From positions 310,001 to 374,000 of the forward strand of contig NC_035931.1 of assembly GCF_000348985.1 (NCBI RefSeq): DNA of 64,000 nt, in the 5' to 3' direction. Within the stretch, counting starts at the first letter, position 1; every line of letters starts with the position of its first letter. Of this stretch, positions 10,758 to 18,266 are shown piece by piece. This DNA comes from Huiozyma naganishii CBS 8797 (taxonomy: Eukaryota; Ascomycota; Saccharomycetes; Saccharomycetales; Saccharomycetaceae). Under the pieces are notes generated by a model. That model did not search any database, was not told the origin of the DNA, and was given only the letters and a program-made list of their open reading frames with translations. The position numbers and the translations under genes were made by a program.

Positions 10758-11534
10758 ATGCCCGTGAAGTTGAGGTCGCCACTGATGATTCTGTCCCGGG
10801 TGGACAGCGAGACTGTCCTGATATCGAGAACGAGGCAGCTGTCGCTGAATCTGCTGCGGTACCAGTCGACGTACACGTTCCCGGAGAGTGCTGTTCACCC
10901 GAAGAGCAAACGCGGTGGGAAAGTGAAGCAGGTTTCGCGGAGGGCCGCGTGCACTTTGCAGTCTGTGCAGACGGCGAAGGCGCAGGCGCAGGCGCAAATG
11001 GAGGTCCCGCTGAGAACGAGGAAAAAGTATAGGTACCATCCGCTGCCCTCAGTGCCGTCGACGCAACATATAGAGGCCAATGATATGTGCACGGAGTTGC
11101 TGTACTCTGGGTACAGACCGTTGTTTCTGGATTCAACTGCCCTGGAAAGAGGGTTGTTGGCCGCAAAAGAGCAGGCATCCTTCACTCAAAGTGCGAGCCC
11201 CACGGGGAGTACTTTTTACGAGATAGCTATGAAGTTGGAGGACCCGGCTTGTATCTGGGCGAATTCGGCAACTGGGCTGGAGAAATACACTGAGTGGGAC
11301 AATATCCCGTACTCTGTCGCGAACAGCCTGAAACCGTTTGTACCACCGTCAAGTGGGGGGCACGCGGCAGTCAAGGCCGCAGCGGGGGGAAGTGCTCGCG
11401 CTCTGGATGTTTTGCTCACTGTGCAGAACCTGTTGTCCAAAAATAAAACCAGTGAGGGAGGTAATGCCAGGGGAGGCAGGAAAAAGCCAGTGCTGACAGT
11501 TCTTGATATGAAGAAGGACTCAGAGGAGTCGTGA
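10758..11534 (+). CDS. PET20: Mitochondrial protein Pet20
   Basis: Mitochondrial protein needed for respiratory growth and mtDNA stability in S. cerevisiae. The 258-aa length matches S. cerevisiae Pet20 (253 aa). The N-terminus is basic and lacks acidic residues for much of the first 60 residues, as in a matrix-targeting presequence. Internal features include RTRKKYRYHPLPSVPSTQHI and a stretch around YSGYRPLFLD. Identity rests largely on position after AIM44. A GCT/CTG trinucleotide run lies about 30-50 bp upstream of the start. The upstream spacer after AIM44 also starts with a CCACTA-type microsatellite (about 10475-10500). Confidence 0.8.
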   Translation: MPVKLRSPLMILSRVDSETVLISRTRQLSLNLLRYQSTYTFPESAVHPKSKRGGKVKQVSRRAACTLQSVQTAKAQAQAQMEVPLRTRKKYRYHPLPSVPSTQHIEANDMCTELLYSGYRPLFLDSTALERGLLAAKEQASFTQSASPTGSTFYEIAMKLEDPACIWANSATGLEKYTEWDNIPYSVANSLKPFVPPSSGGHAAVKAAAGGSARALDVLLTVQNLLSKNKTSEGGNARGGRKKPVLTVLDMKKDSEES

Positions 11535-11695
11535 TTACTCTCTAGCACGCACACACATTTATTATATACACGCAGCCTAGATTCACATATTTATTTGGGA
11601 CCATTATTATTTATTAAACACCTTATTCTCATTCATTAATAAGGAAGTTTGCACTGACCGTGAAGCCTAGCAGAACCTTGACATACACCGCCGTG

Positions 11696-12658
11696 ATGAA
11701 TTACAAGCCAAAGAAGGGGACGTGCCAGCTGTTGGGCCCAGTTTCCCTTATAATACAGTGTCTCATGGGATTACTCGTCGTCATGGTGCTTCTTTTGAAG
11801 AGGAACTACGAACACCCACGCAGGAAACTGATCGTTTGGGCCTACGATATAAGCAAGCAGATGATCGGATCGCTAGTGATCCACTTCTTGAACCTGGGCA
11901 TCAGTGTGTGGAAGAGGCGATCGTCCTCGGTGCGGTTCCTCTTCCATATGGCAGGGGCAGGGGACGACGGGGACGACGGGGACGACGGGGAGCAGTGTGA
12001 CTGGTATTTTGTGAACCTGCTGATGGATACCACACTGGGTATCCCCATACTGTGGGTCACTTTGCATTATATAGAGAAGCTGGCGCACATGTGTAACATC
12101 ACAAACGTCGAAAGCGGGAACTACTTTGAGGAACACCACACGTTGGAGCCGGAGTTGGATTTAGATAGTAACGAGTGTACCGGGTGGTGTGGTTCGTTCC
12201 ACATGCAGGGCAAGATCCCGCTGTTTTCCGCCTTTTGCAAGCAGTTGGTCGTGTTTATCTTGGGACTCGTCGGTATGAAGTTCGTTATATTTTTGGTGCT
12301 CAACTACTTCGAGGACATGGCGTACTGGTTCGCAAACCTTGTTCTGGGATGGTCAGACCCGTGGCCGAACTTTCAAGTGTTTCTGGTGATGTTCGTCTCC
12401 CCAGTGCTGCTCAACTGCTTCCAGTACTGCTGCATCGACAACATCATCAAACTGCATCACCTCAACAAAGAGAACTTGGACAATTTTGAGTCCAAGGACA
12501 ACGTAGCGATGCTTGTGGGGGACGTCGAAGAGTCTGAAACAGACGAGAGAAGCGCGCCAGCGTGTTCAAGTAATGAAAGCAGCGTCTACAACAGTCTACT
12601 TGGAGTGAAGGGTAAACCTCAACGCGACGGTAGATCATCCTACGGGTCCAATGGGTGA
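11696..12658 (+). CDS. Multi-pass membrane protein of the YPL162C/STIMATE family
   Basis: Ortholog of uncharacterised vacuolar membrane protein YPL162C, related to metazoan TMEM110/STIMATE. From the ATG at 11696 (an upstream GTG at 11660 is in frame but unlikely) the product is 320 aa with about five hydrophobic segments: LGPVSLIIQCLMGLL, SLVIHFLNLGISV, LLMDTTLGIPILWVTL, LVVFILGLVGMKFVIFLVL and VFLVMFVSPVLLNC. Family signatures are CQLLGP near the start and QCDWYFVNLLMDTTLGIPI. An acidic loop before QCDWYF is built by a 9-bp minisatellite (GDD three times). S. cerevisiae YPL162C is about 273 aa; the hydrophilic C-terminal tail is longer here. CDC60 and BEM4, which separate it from PET20 in S. 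cerevisiae, are absent. Confidence 0.88.
   Translation: MNYKPKKGTCQLLGPVSLIIQCLMGLLVVMVLLLKRNYEHPRRKLIVWAYDISKQMIGSLVIHFLNLGISVWKRRSSSVRFLFHMAGAGDDGDDGDDGEQCDWYFVNLLMDTTLGIPILWVTLHYIEKLAHMCNITNVESGNYFEEHHTLEPELDLDSNECTGWCGSFHMQGKIPLFSAFCKQLVVFILGLVGMKFVIFLVLNYFEDMAYWFANLVLGWSDPWPNFQVFLVMFVSPVLLNCFQYCCIDNIIKLHHLNKENLDNFESKDNVAMLVGDVEESETDERSAPACSSNESSVYNSLLGVKGKPQRDGRSSYGSNG
11960..11989 (+). repeat. 9-bp coding minisatellite
   Basis: Three exact GGGGACGAC units plus a partial one encode GDDGDDGDDG in the acidic loop of the YPL162C-family protein. Confidence 0.85.
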
Positions 12659-12813
12659 GGAACGGGGAGCGACATTCCCAATGTAATTCGTTCTCCGGCC
12701 CCACTACAACTGGGCGACACGAGGGGAGGTAAACCGAGTAAATCCTATTTTGAGGTCGGAACAAAAATAACTACGAGAGGAAAAGACTATGCGGTTATTT
12801 AAGCATCGGTCGA

Positions 12814-12835
12814 CACGAAATGTTGACTTTTCGCG
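12814..12835. promoter_or_regulatory. Paired SBF (Swi4-Swi6) sites upstream of SVS1
   Basis: CACGAAA on the plus strand (12814-12820) and CGCGAAAA on the minus strand (12828-12835) both match the SCB consensus CRCGAAA and are seven bases apart. SVS1 in S. cerevisiae is a late-G1, SBF-controlled gene, so the pair fits its known regulation. Confidence 0.6.
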
Positions 12836-12914
12836 TTGCAATGAACGGTTCCATTAATATCAATACCAATTGAGGTATTTTGGTAGTATATTGCAATGTG
12901 CATGTGGGGGAGAG

Positions 12915-12926
12915 TATATATATATA
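12915..12926 (+). promoter_or_regulatory. TATA box of SVS1
   Basis: TATATATATATA, 100 bp upstream of the SVS1 start and about 80 bp downstream of the SCB pair. Confidence 0.5.
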
Positions 12927-13026
12927 CATGCTGGTAGTGGGTTAGGGTGCAGATTGTCCCTCCACCTGGAACAGTTAAACTGACCAGGAACAAGACCAGT
13001 CTTTACAGAAACTATCTCCTTGACCG

Positions 13027-13569
13027 ATGCTACTAACGAAGTCTCTCGCTATTCTTTCCACTTTTACTCTCTGCATTGGTGTCACGCACCACAATGAGAC
13101 GGGATACCACAGTGCTGGTACTGCGACCCCATCAACGATATTATCAGCACACAACGCCACCGATGCAGAGACGCACACGCTGACAACTACAGAAGAAAGT
13201 ACAGTTTATAACACAGTGTGGTACACCTCGTTACAGTCACCAATAGTGTCGGTACACACCTCTGAATCCACGACAACACACAAGGATACTAGCACAACGT
13301 ACACATCCACGATAACACGGCTTCTGACAGTAACACAGACGATGAAGAGACAAAATGTTGCGACCTTCGAAGACACGCAAGGTCCCGTGAAGATAGAGAC
13401 AGCTACACAATGCCCAGGTGCAACTGAGACACAATATGTTACTGTCACTGGTGAAGTTACATACGTAACCACGACGAAACAACCAGGGACGCACTATGTG
13501 ACAGTCACTGCAGGGGTGGCACAAGAGGGGAATAAATGGGCTAATGGAACCGTCGCAACCGCCCGGTGA
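13027..13569 (+). CDS. SVS1: Cell-wall/vacuolar Ser-Thr-rich protein Svs1
   Basis: Secreted Ser/Thr-rich protein linked to vanadate sensitivity and the cell wall in S. cerevisiae. The 180-aa product has a signal peptide (about 1-18, LLTKSLAILSTFTLCIG), a long Thr/Ser/Val-rich body likely to be O-mannosylated, NET/NAT/NGT sequons, and a C-terminal module with a single Cys (ATQCPGATETQYVTVTGEV), a CP-anchored TVTV pattern found in yeast wall proteins. It lacks a GPI-type hydrophobic tail. It is shorter than S. cerevisiae Svs1 (260 aa). Identity comes from composition plus position between YPL162C and MLH3, supported by the SBF sites upstream. Confidence 0.8.
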   Translation: MLLTKSLAILSTFTLCIGVTHHNETGYHSAGTATPSTILSAHNATDAETHTLTTTEESTVYNTVWYTSLQSPIVSVHTSESTTTHKDTSTTYTSTITRLLTVTQTMKRQNVATFEDTQGPVKIETATQCPGATETQYVTVTGEVTYVTTTKQPGTHYVTVTAGVAQEGNKWANGTVATAR

Positions 13570-13929
13570 GACCACAGGTTGCACCTTCTGCGGAGATCCA
13601 TCTTAACTTAAGAGGCCTTAGATATGCATATGTAGATGAATAATGAAATGTCCTACATTGAACGGAGCAAAGCAACACGACATGTCCAACGGTAAGAAGA
13701 TAAGAGTAGTGTAGCCGTCAGTGTCCCTCTCTCTTGCTCTAGTGTAGATAGGGCTCCCCCGGTTGGCACATGTAACAGTAACGGTTATTTTTAAAGGTGA
13801 AAAAGAGAAAATGAGAAAAACCGGACCGCGTTACCACATCGTTCACCGGTAAAGAGAGAAGCGTAGAGCCCTCTCTGATTGGCCTCACTTGTCTCTCGAG
13901 CATCGCTGGTGCTATATAATATGTGTTGA
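13570..13929. other. SVS1-MLH3 spacer, 360 bp
   Basis: Non-coding. Holds a T/A-rich stretch (about 13784-13815) and TATATAAT at about 13913-13920, very close to the MLH3 ATG. A two-codon uORF directly abuts MLH3. No MCB (ACGCGT) site seen. Confidence 0.5.
13921..13929 (+). promoter_or_regulatory. Two-codon uORF abutting MLH3
   Basis: ATG TGT TGA ends on the base before the MLH3 ATG. It would be translated only if transcription starts upstream of 13921. Confidence 0.5.
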
Positions 13930-16119
13930 ATGACCCAGTCGATACATTTGTTGGACAGGTCGGTCTACAGCAAGCTGCAGTCCCAGCAGTACAACGTATC
14001 CCTGACCTCAGCGGTTAGAGAGCTCTTACAAAATTCAGTAGACGCCGGCGCCAGCGAAGTTCAGGTTGTCATCGATTTCTCCAGCTGGAAATTCAGTGTT
14101 AGGGATAACGGAAGTGGAATCTCCTGTAGAGACTTGGATCATTTAGGGTGTCCCAATTTTACCTCCAAGATAGCGTCCCTAGATGATTTGCCATCGTTGC
14201 GGACATACGGTTTCAGGGGAGAAGCGATTCATTTTATCAGCAAAGTAAGTAACCTCACAGTTACTTCCAAAGTACACGACTACAACTCCGCCTGGTTACG
14301 ACGTATCCCCGGGACTGCTGCAGTAATGTTCGAACCATCCGTGCATGACGTATGCGAAGATGACAACTTTAAAATAAAGCCCTTCAGGAAGGAAGAAAGT
14401 GGCACTCTGGTGCTGGTGGAAGATATGTTGTATAATCTACCAGTAAGGAAAGAATACTTATCAACAGAACCACTCTTTAGGCAGATCTTGACCTTGAAGA
14501 GTGATGTACTTCAAATCCTGATAAAACACCCTTCTGTCAAGATAACTGTCAGTCAGGTCAAGAAGGACACAACTGAGGTGATAACAAAGCCATTTCTACT
14601 ACAGGATATGGAAGGTGAACCCCCCACAACGCTATATTCACAACTACTGCGACATATTTTTGGCCCAGTCATCCCGCCCAACATGTTTAAGAATATTTCA
14701 ATCGATTTCAACGAGTTTTCTCTGAAAGGTGTAATATCCAAATGCCCGGTAAAGGATAAGAACCTGCAATTTATTTTCATCAATGGTCGAAACTACAACA
14801 ACAACAAGTTTATGAAAAAGATCAACGAAATATTTAGGACGTCGTCCTTTGGCCAAAAAGCTGTCATGGAAACAACCGTCAAATACGTCGGAAATCCATA
14901 CAAATTCTACCCCACATTTATCATCGATATAATATGTCCTCAAACTATTGACGATCTAGTGCAAGATTTTACGAAAACAATATTCAAGCCCAGTCATTTC
15001 CAAACTCTTCAAGCCTTAATTCTGAAGGCATTTAAATCTTTCTTGAAAGTCCAGGGTTATTTGACCGAAGATCACATTGCGACCAAAAAAGAGGGATTTT
15101 TGAACGATAGTCTAACTAAAGAACCACCCTCATTTCAGTTTTGCATCAGGGAATCAAAGATCAGATATGCTAAAAAGAGTAGTATAACATCTATAACCAG
15201 CGCTCGTCATAAAATTTTTAAAGCAAGTCACGAAAGGGGTAGTAACGAAATCCACTTCCCACTGGGACAGGTTGAAGAGGGGCCCGATGAAAATGGACAG
15301 CCTGTCACTTCTAACCATTCCTGTTGGCTGGATATTCCAAGGTTTACGGAACAGAATGAACAAGTTGATGTATGTATTTCGAGAGAGCAACTGAAAGCCT
15401 CGACAGTAATAAATCAAGTGGATGACAAATTCATTTTATTGAAAACACCAGAGTCAGCTGATAATCCAGCAAGACACTCACTGATAATTTTAGATCAACA
15501 CGCATGTGACGAAAGAATCAAGTTAGAAATCTATTTACAAGAATTCGTATCCAACGTGATAGGACAAACACTACACCTTCAAAAAATAAATAGCAGTTGC
15601 ATTCCCGTTAGCCCATTGGAATACAGTATGTTCAAACATTACACAAATGAACTAAAGTTGTGGGGAGTACACTACAAGCTCAACGATGACAATTCAATCG
15701 ATATTGAAACATTACCGGATGTATTGGTGGATAAAGTCAACGGCGATAGGAAGTTTTTAAAAAGCGGGCTAGTACAGCATATGAATGACCTGAACCAATT
15801 CACCAAACTTCCACTTTCTAATCTCAAGATGAATTACGAAACACGAAATGATCTGACTTGGTGGAAATATATATCCAGCGTCCCTACTGTGATTATTGAG
15901 ATCTTCAACAGCAAAGCTTGCCGTTCAGCTATTATGTTTGGGGACAAATTATCAAAAACAGAAGCGGAGTTGCTTTTAAAACAACTGATTAATTGTTATC
16001 TGCCATTCCAATGTGCTCATGGAAGACCATCTGTTGCACCTCTGGCACGTTTACAAGGAGAAGATGAGTTCCTAACAACTCCGAAAGACACAAGTCTTGA
16101 GGACTACCAACTTTCTTAA
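13930..16119 (+). CDS. MLH3: MutL homolog Mlh3
   Basis: Subunit of the Mlh1-Mlh3 endonuclease for meiotic crossover resolution and minor mismatch repair. The 729-aa protein (S. cerevisiae 715) has an N-terminal GHKL ATPase: ELLQNSVDAGA (about 30-42), VRDNGSGI and TYGFRGEA. The C-terminal part holds the metal-binding endonuclease motif DQHACDERIKLE, the conserved ACRSAIMFGD and the zinc/metal motif QCAHGRPS. All key catalytic residues look intact. It begins a visibly AT-richer block running to about 24 kb. The start follows a TATA-like sequence and a two-codon uORF immediately. Confidence 0.96.
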   Translation: MTQSIHLLDRSVYSKLQSQQYNVSLTSAVRELLQNSVDAGASEVQVVIDFSSWKFSVRDNGSGISCRDLDHLGCPNFTSKIASLDDLPSLRTYGFRGEAIHFISKVSNLTVTSKVHDYNSAWLRRIPGTAAVMFEPSVHDVCEDDNFKIKPFRKEESGTLVLVEDMLYNLPVRKEYLSTEPLFRQILTLKSDVLQILIKHPSVKITVSQVKKDTTEVITKPFLLQDMEGEPPTTLYSQLLRHIFGPVIPPNMFKNISIDFNEFSLKGVISKCPVKDKNLQFIFINGRNYNNNKFMKKINEIFRTSSFGQKAVMETTVKYVGNPYKFYPTFIIDIICPQTIDDLVQDFTKTIFKPSHFQTLQALILKAFKSFLKVQGYLTEDHIATKKEGFLNDSLTKEPPSFQFCIRESKIRYAKKSSITSITSARHKIFKASHERGSNEIHFPLGQVEEGPDENGQPVTSNHSCWLDIPRFTEQNEQVDVCISREQLKASTVINQVDDKFILLKTPESADNPARHSLIILDQHACDERIKLEIYLQEFVSNVIGQTLHLQKINSSCIPVSPLEYSMFKHYTNELKLWGVHYKLNDDNSIDIETLPDVLVDKVNGDRKFLKSGLVQHMNDLNQFTKLPLSNLKMNYETRNDLTWWKYISSVPTVIIEIFNSKACRSAIMFGDKLSKTEAELLLKQLINCYLPFQCAHGRPSVAPLARLQGEDEFLTTPKDTSLEDYQLS

Positions 16120-16200
16120 ACAAAAAAGAATTTACCGCCGAGAAAAATTCGGGCTGGAAGAAATTCCTGCGCGCCTTTAATCGCGCAGCTCAGGGACCAG

Positions 16201-17343
16201 ATGAACAACATCTCACACTACAGTTCGACGTTGGCTATCCTGGCAGCAAATGTTGACCGACCTTACAATGTTAGGCAGACGACATGGGGAGGTAGGGCAT
16301 GTTTTGCAACGAAGCAATTACGAAAAGGAGATGTTGTTTTAAGAAGTACTGATTTTACAGGCAAATCAATTGCTTATGACTTTAGGAAAGAAGTGTGTCA
16401 CTATTGTTACGGTTACACGAGTGGCCGCAATATGAAATATAGGATAAGTGCTGATCAATTTGGGAGACTAATGGCTGATACAGCGAATATTTTGAAAAAA
16501 TCGAATAAATTCATGGGCGCTGGCCTATGGTTCTGTTCAGATCACTGTTTAGAGACTTATTTGGAAATGCCGAATATCTCTTATCTTATCGACGGCTACG
16601 AAATACTCTTAAACCATTATCGAATTGCATCAAAAGAACTAAGCATAGATAATGAGATTGAACTGAATTCTAGAAAGATTTCTTTGGATGTGATAGAAGA
16701 GGGCTGGAGCCAAGTGAAAGATTCTTGGATACCAAAAGTGGAAAAAATGAAAAAGAGCAAGCAGTTGAATATGTTTCCTTCTATATCTGAGGACGACTAT
16801 TCATGTGCCCGTTTTGTCACGATGACCCTCTTCAAGTTGAAACAGCACTCCCTTGATTTCGACACGAAAGTTGAATTTAATGGTTTGCAATCCAACGAGC
16901 TCGATAAAATAAAAAAATACCCTGTATTACTGCACCTGCAAACTTCAGTATTTAAGATACTCTATATCTTACTGCCTGATATTTTGAAAACACACTTTAG
17001 CATCGAGCTATTTAGACACATCGCCGGTTCTGAGTATGCGAATGCATTTGGACTATGGCAAGAAGATGAGGGCGTTGACAGTAGAGAATTTTTAGGGTAC
17101 TCTGTCTTTCCTTGTGCTTCTTATGCTAACCACAGTTGTGTTCCGAACATTACAAAGTCCAGACACGGAAGAGAAATGATTTTCACTGCCAACAAGGATA
17201 TTTCGGAGGGAGCAGAGATATGTATTGATTGTTCTGGAGTTTTGAGCTTGGCTGTGGAGAAACGCCGCAAATTTCTGAAGGAAACATGGTTTTTCGATTG
17301 TTGTTGTGGAAGATGCCTTCTAGAAATGAAGACGATCCATTAA
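16201..17343 (+). CDS. SET6: SET-domain protein Set6
   Basis: SET/MYND-type putative lysine methyltransferase of unknown substrate. The 380-aa product (S. cerevisiae 373) has a split SET domain: N-terminal part about residues 20-55 (GGRACFATKQLRKGDVVL), a MYND-like zinc cluster (VCHYCYG with FCSDHCLETY, about 62-123), the catalytic core CASYANHSCVPNI around residue 312, and a post-SET cysteine cluster FDCCCGRC near the end. It lies 81 bp after MLH3. Its last eight codons overlap the 3' end of convergent ATG29. Confidence 0.93.
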   Translation: MNNISHYSSTLAILAANVDRPYNVRQTTWGGRACFATKQLRKGDVVLRSTDFTGKSIAYDFRKEVCHYCYGYTSGRNMKYRISADQFGRLMADTANILKKSNKFMGAGLWFCSDHCLETYLEMPNISYLIDGYEILLNHYRIASKELSIDNEIELNSRKISLDVIEEGWSQVKDSWIPKVEKMKKSKQLNMFPSISEDDYSCARFVTMTLFKLKQHSLDFDTKVEFNGLQSNELDKIKKYPVLLHLQTSVFKILYILLPDILKTHFSIELFRHIAGSEYANAFGLWQEDEGVDSREFLGYSVFPCASYANHSCVPNITKSRHGREMIFTANKDISEGAEICIDCSGVLSLAVEKRRKFLKETWFFDCCCGRCLLEMKTIH

Positions 17344-18027
17344 CGCCTCCTCCAACGCAGATTTACTCACACTAAGACTTGATGATAGGTCACTGTCACT
17401 GTCACCTTCCACGTTGCCGTTGGGTGTTCCTCTGGATGCAGAACGATGAGAACCTCGTGAATCCTTTCTATATTTTAATATTCTAGAGGTATGTAGCTGC
17501 CGTGTGGCTTCCGTTGTTGAATTTTCTGTACTTTCTTTGGAGCTCAAGGTGTGTTCACTCGCAGTCAAATCCATGCTCGAATTGATTGCTGATCCCAACT
17601 TAGACCCATTGAATGGGCTGCCTGGAGTTGCTGCCTTGTGGAATGACATTTGTTTATGTGATTGTTTTAGTGGTTCAGTTATGTCGCTATCATTACCCTC
17701 GTGTGTTGTAATTTGCTGTTGTGGTTTATTTTTGGCAGGTTGTTCAGTAACAGAACTCGTCCTCTTGTCGTGGAACTGCCTTTGTAAAAACTCCATGTGT
17801 ATCGCAAATAGTTTGTAACTTCTTCGCCGTAGAAAGTATATCGGAGTGTTCAATGCCGTGGACAACCCTTCCCAATTTATTTGCTCCAATGAGTTCTCCA
17901 GCTTTGAAATAAACGCCCAAAGTTGGGCATCCTTGTCCGAGTTCCATTCGAATGGCGGGCGGTCTTCAAACCCCGGCGGTCTAGGGCCCTTCATTTTCAC
18001 ATATACAATCGTATTCCTATTATCCAT
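17320..18027 (-). CDS. ATG29: Autophagy protein Atg29
   Basis: Component of the Atg17-Atg31-Atg29 scaffold that builds the phagophore assembly site during starvation. The start at 18027 (MDNRNTIVYVKMKG) aligns with the S. cerevisiae N-terminus; an upstream in-frame TTG at 18114 is unlikely. The product is 235 aa (S. cerevisiae 213). A conserved N-terminal domain (about 1-90: GPRPPGFEDRPPFEWN, YFLRRRSYKLFA) is followed by a disordered Ser/Thr region. The almost invariant C-terminus reads SSSLSVSKSALEEALMDRL. The 3' end overlaps the SET6 coding region by 24 bp in convergent orientation. Confidence 0.95.
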   Translation of the reverse strand: MDNRNTIVYVKMKGPRPPGFEDRPPFEWNSDKDAQLWAFISKLENSLEQINWEGLSTALNTPIYFLRRRSYKLFAIHMEFLQRQFHDKRTSSVTEQPAKNKPQQQITTHEGNDSDITEPLKQSHKQMSFHKAATPGSPFNGSKLGSAINSSMDLTASEHTLSSKESTENSTTEATRQLHTSRILKYRKDSRGSHRSASRGTPNGNVEGDSDSDLSSSLSVSKSALEEALMDRLHF

Positions 18028-18251
18028 CACACAAGTTAATCGGTAGCACCAAATGCTGAAGTATGATAGGAAACATTTCCTTTTGATCGGTAAGTGTTGT
18101 TTCAGGGTCTTCAAAATTGCCGATAATAATATTCATTTTACAATTTTGAATGTGTTCGAAAACGTTACACACCCAAACAGTTCTTTTGAAGACGGTTTCC
18201 CACCGGTCGGTACTTTAACCAAAATACGCAAGCAAGCACGCTACATCGACA

Positions 18252-18266
18252 ATGACTGAGGGATGA
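18252..18266 (+). promoter_or_regulatory. Four-codon uORF overlapping the REV3 start
   Basis: ATG ACT GAG GGA TGA; the stop overlaps the REV3 start as ATGA. Its position could allow termination-reinitiation at REV3 or keep Rev3 translation low. Depends on an upstream transcript start. Confidence 0.5.

Larger units (their letters stand above)
12659..13026. other. SVS1 promoter region, 368 bp
   Basis: Contains two G1/S-type SCB elements (12814-12820 and 12828-12835) and a long TATA tract (12915-12926) about 100 bp before the SVS1 ATG. No gene seen. Confidence 0.6.

Noticed and set aside
12121..12303. Many other ORFs of 60-300 codons antisense to or out of frame with the listed genes
   Set aside because: They overlap well-conserved genes, many begin with GTG or TTG, and none shows recognisable domains.
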